From JABABD01 sp965530995 (GTDB lineage: Bacteria > Bacteroidota > Bacteroidia > Flavobacteriales > Flavobacteriaceae): 5,382 bases of DNA. The notes below the pieces were generated by a model. The model saw only the letters and a list, made by a program, of their open reading frames with translations, ran no database searches and had not been told where the DNA came from. The first letter of the stretch is position 1. Each line of letters opens with the position of its first letter. The DNA is taken from NCBI GenBank assembly GCA_965530995.1, contig CBESOB010000190.1:1-5382 (forward strand). Direction: 5' to 3'. This document shows, in pieces, positions 5,326 to 5,382 of the stretch. Both the position numbers and the translations under genes were made by a program.

Positions 5326-5382
5326 TGTATTTCTTTCAGTTTCTTACTTTCTCTCCAATCCTTGAACCTTTCAATCATGGCC
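5319..5382 (-). CDS. 3' end of a convergent gene, product unknown (partial)
   Basis: On the minus strand an open frame enters from the right edge and ends at TAA (5321-5319). The 20 visible residues end in ERFKDWRESKKLKEIQE, a charged, helix-like C-terminus typical of a soluble protein. The frame is too short to be significant by length. Support comes from its composition and its position: its stop lies just beyond a bidirectional terminator, as expected for a convergent gene. The family cannot be named. Confidence 0.45.
   Translation of the reverse strand, partial: AMIERFKDWRESKKLKEIQE

Overview
The window reads as chromosome from a member of the Bacteroidota, most likely a flavobacterium. 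It is AT-rich. None of the five visible start codons has a Shine-Dalgarno sequence. Promoter-like TAnnTTTG elements precede the later genes. The largest gene encodes a Bacteroidota-type outer-membrane beta-barrel receptor with an N-terminal carboxypeptidase-regulatory-like domain. The species cannot be named from this sequence alone.

The layout has two blocks on the plus strand. Block 1 (22-2088) is a very tight three-gene unit. It starts with prfB (peptide chain release factor 2), which must be read through a programmed +1 frameshift at an in-frame UGA. A HAD-superfamily hydrolase follows, its ATG directly after the prfB stop, and then an ArsC-family reductase that overlaps the HAD stop by ATGA. 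The spacing predicts co-transcription and translational coupling. The three functions (translation termination, a small-molecule phosphatase, a thiol reductase) have no obvious shared pathway.

Block 2 (about 2089-5251) holds an 810-residue TonB-dependent-receptor-like outer-membrane protein and a 169-residue secreted PepSY-like protein. Each has its own candidate promoter. The 92-base gap before the receptor gene carries three TTAAC repeats spaced exactly 11 bp apart just upstream of a TACTTTCG element. The layout resembles an operator for an OmpR/PhoB-type response regulator. The 128-base gap before the PepSY gene carries two abutting TAnnTTTG elements, a perfect 12-bp palindrome over the -33 region, and a TTAAC/GTTAA inverted repeat in the predicted leader. 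The two proteins probably work in the envelope, but their substrate cannot be read from the sequence.

A strong, near-symmetric terminator (5273-5301) closes the PepSY gene. Beyond it, the C-terminal end of a convergent minus-strand gene appears to enter from the right edge. There is no gene-free stretch over 300 bases, and no tRNA, rRNA, CRISPR array, insertion sequence or phage signal was seen. The most notable points are the contrast between a perfect AGGAGG inside prfB and its absence at every start, the phased TTAAC array, and the AUG-AUA-UGA minigene overlapping the receptor start. No clearly new multi-gene system is evident.
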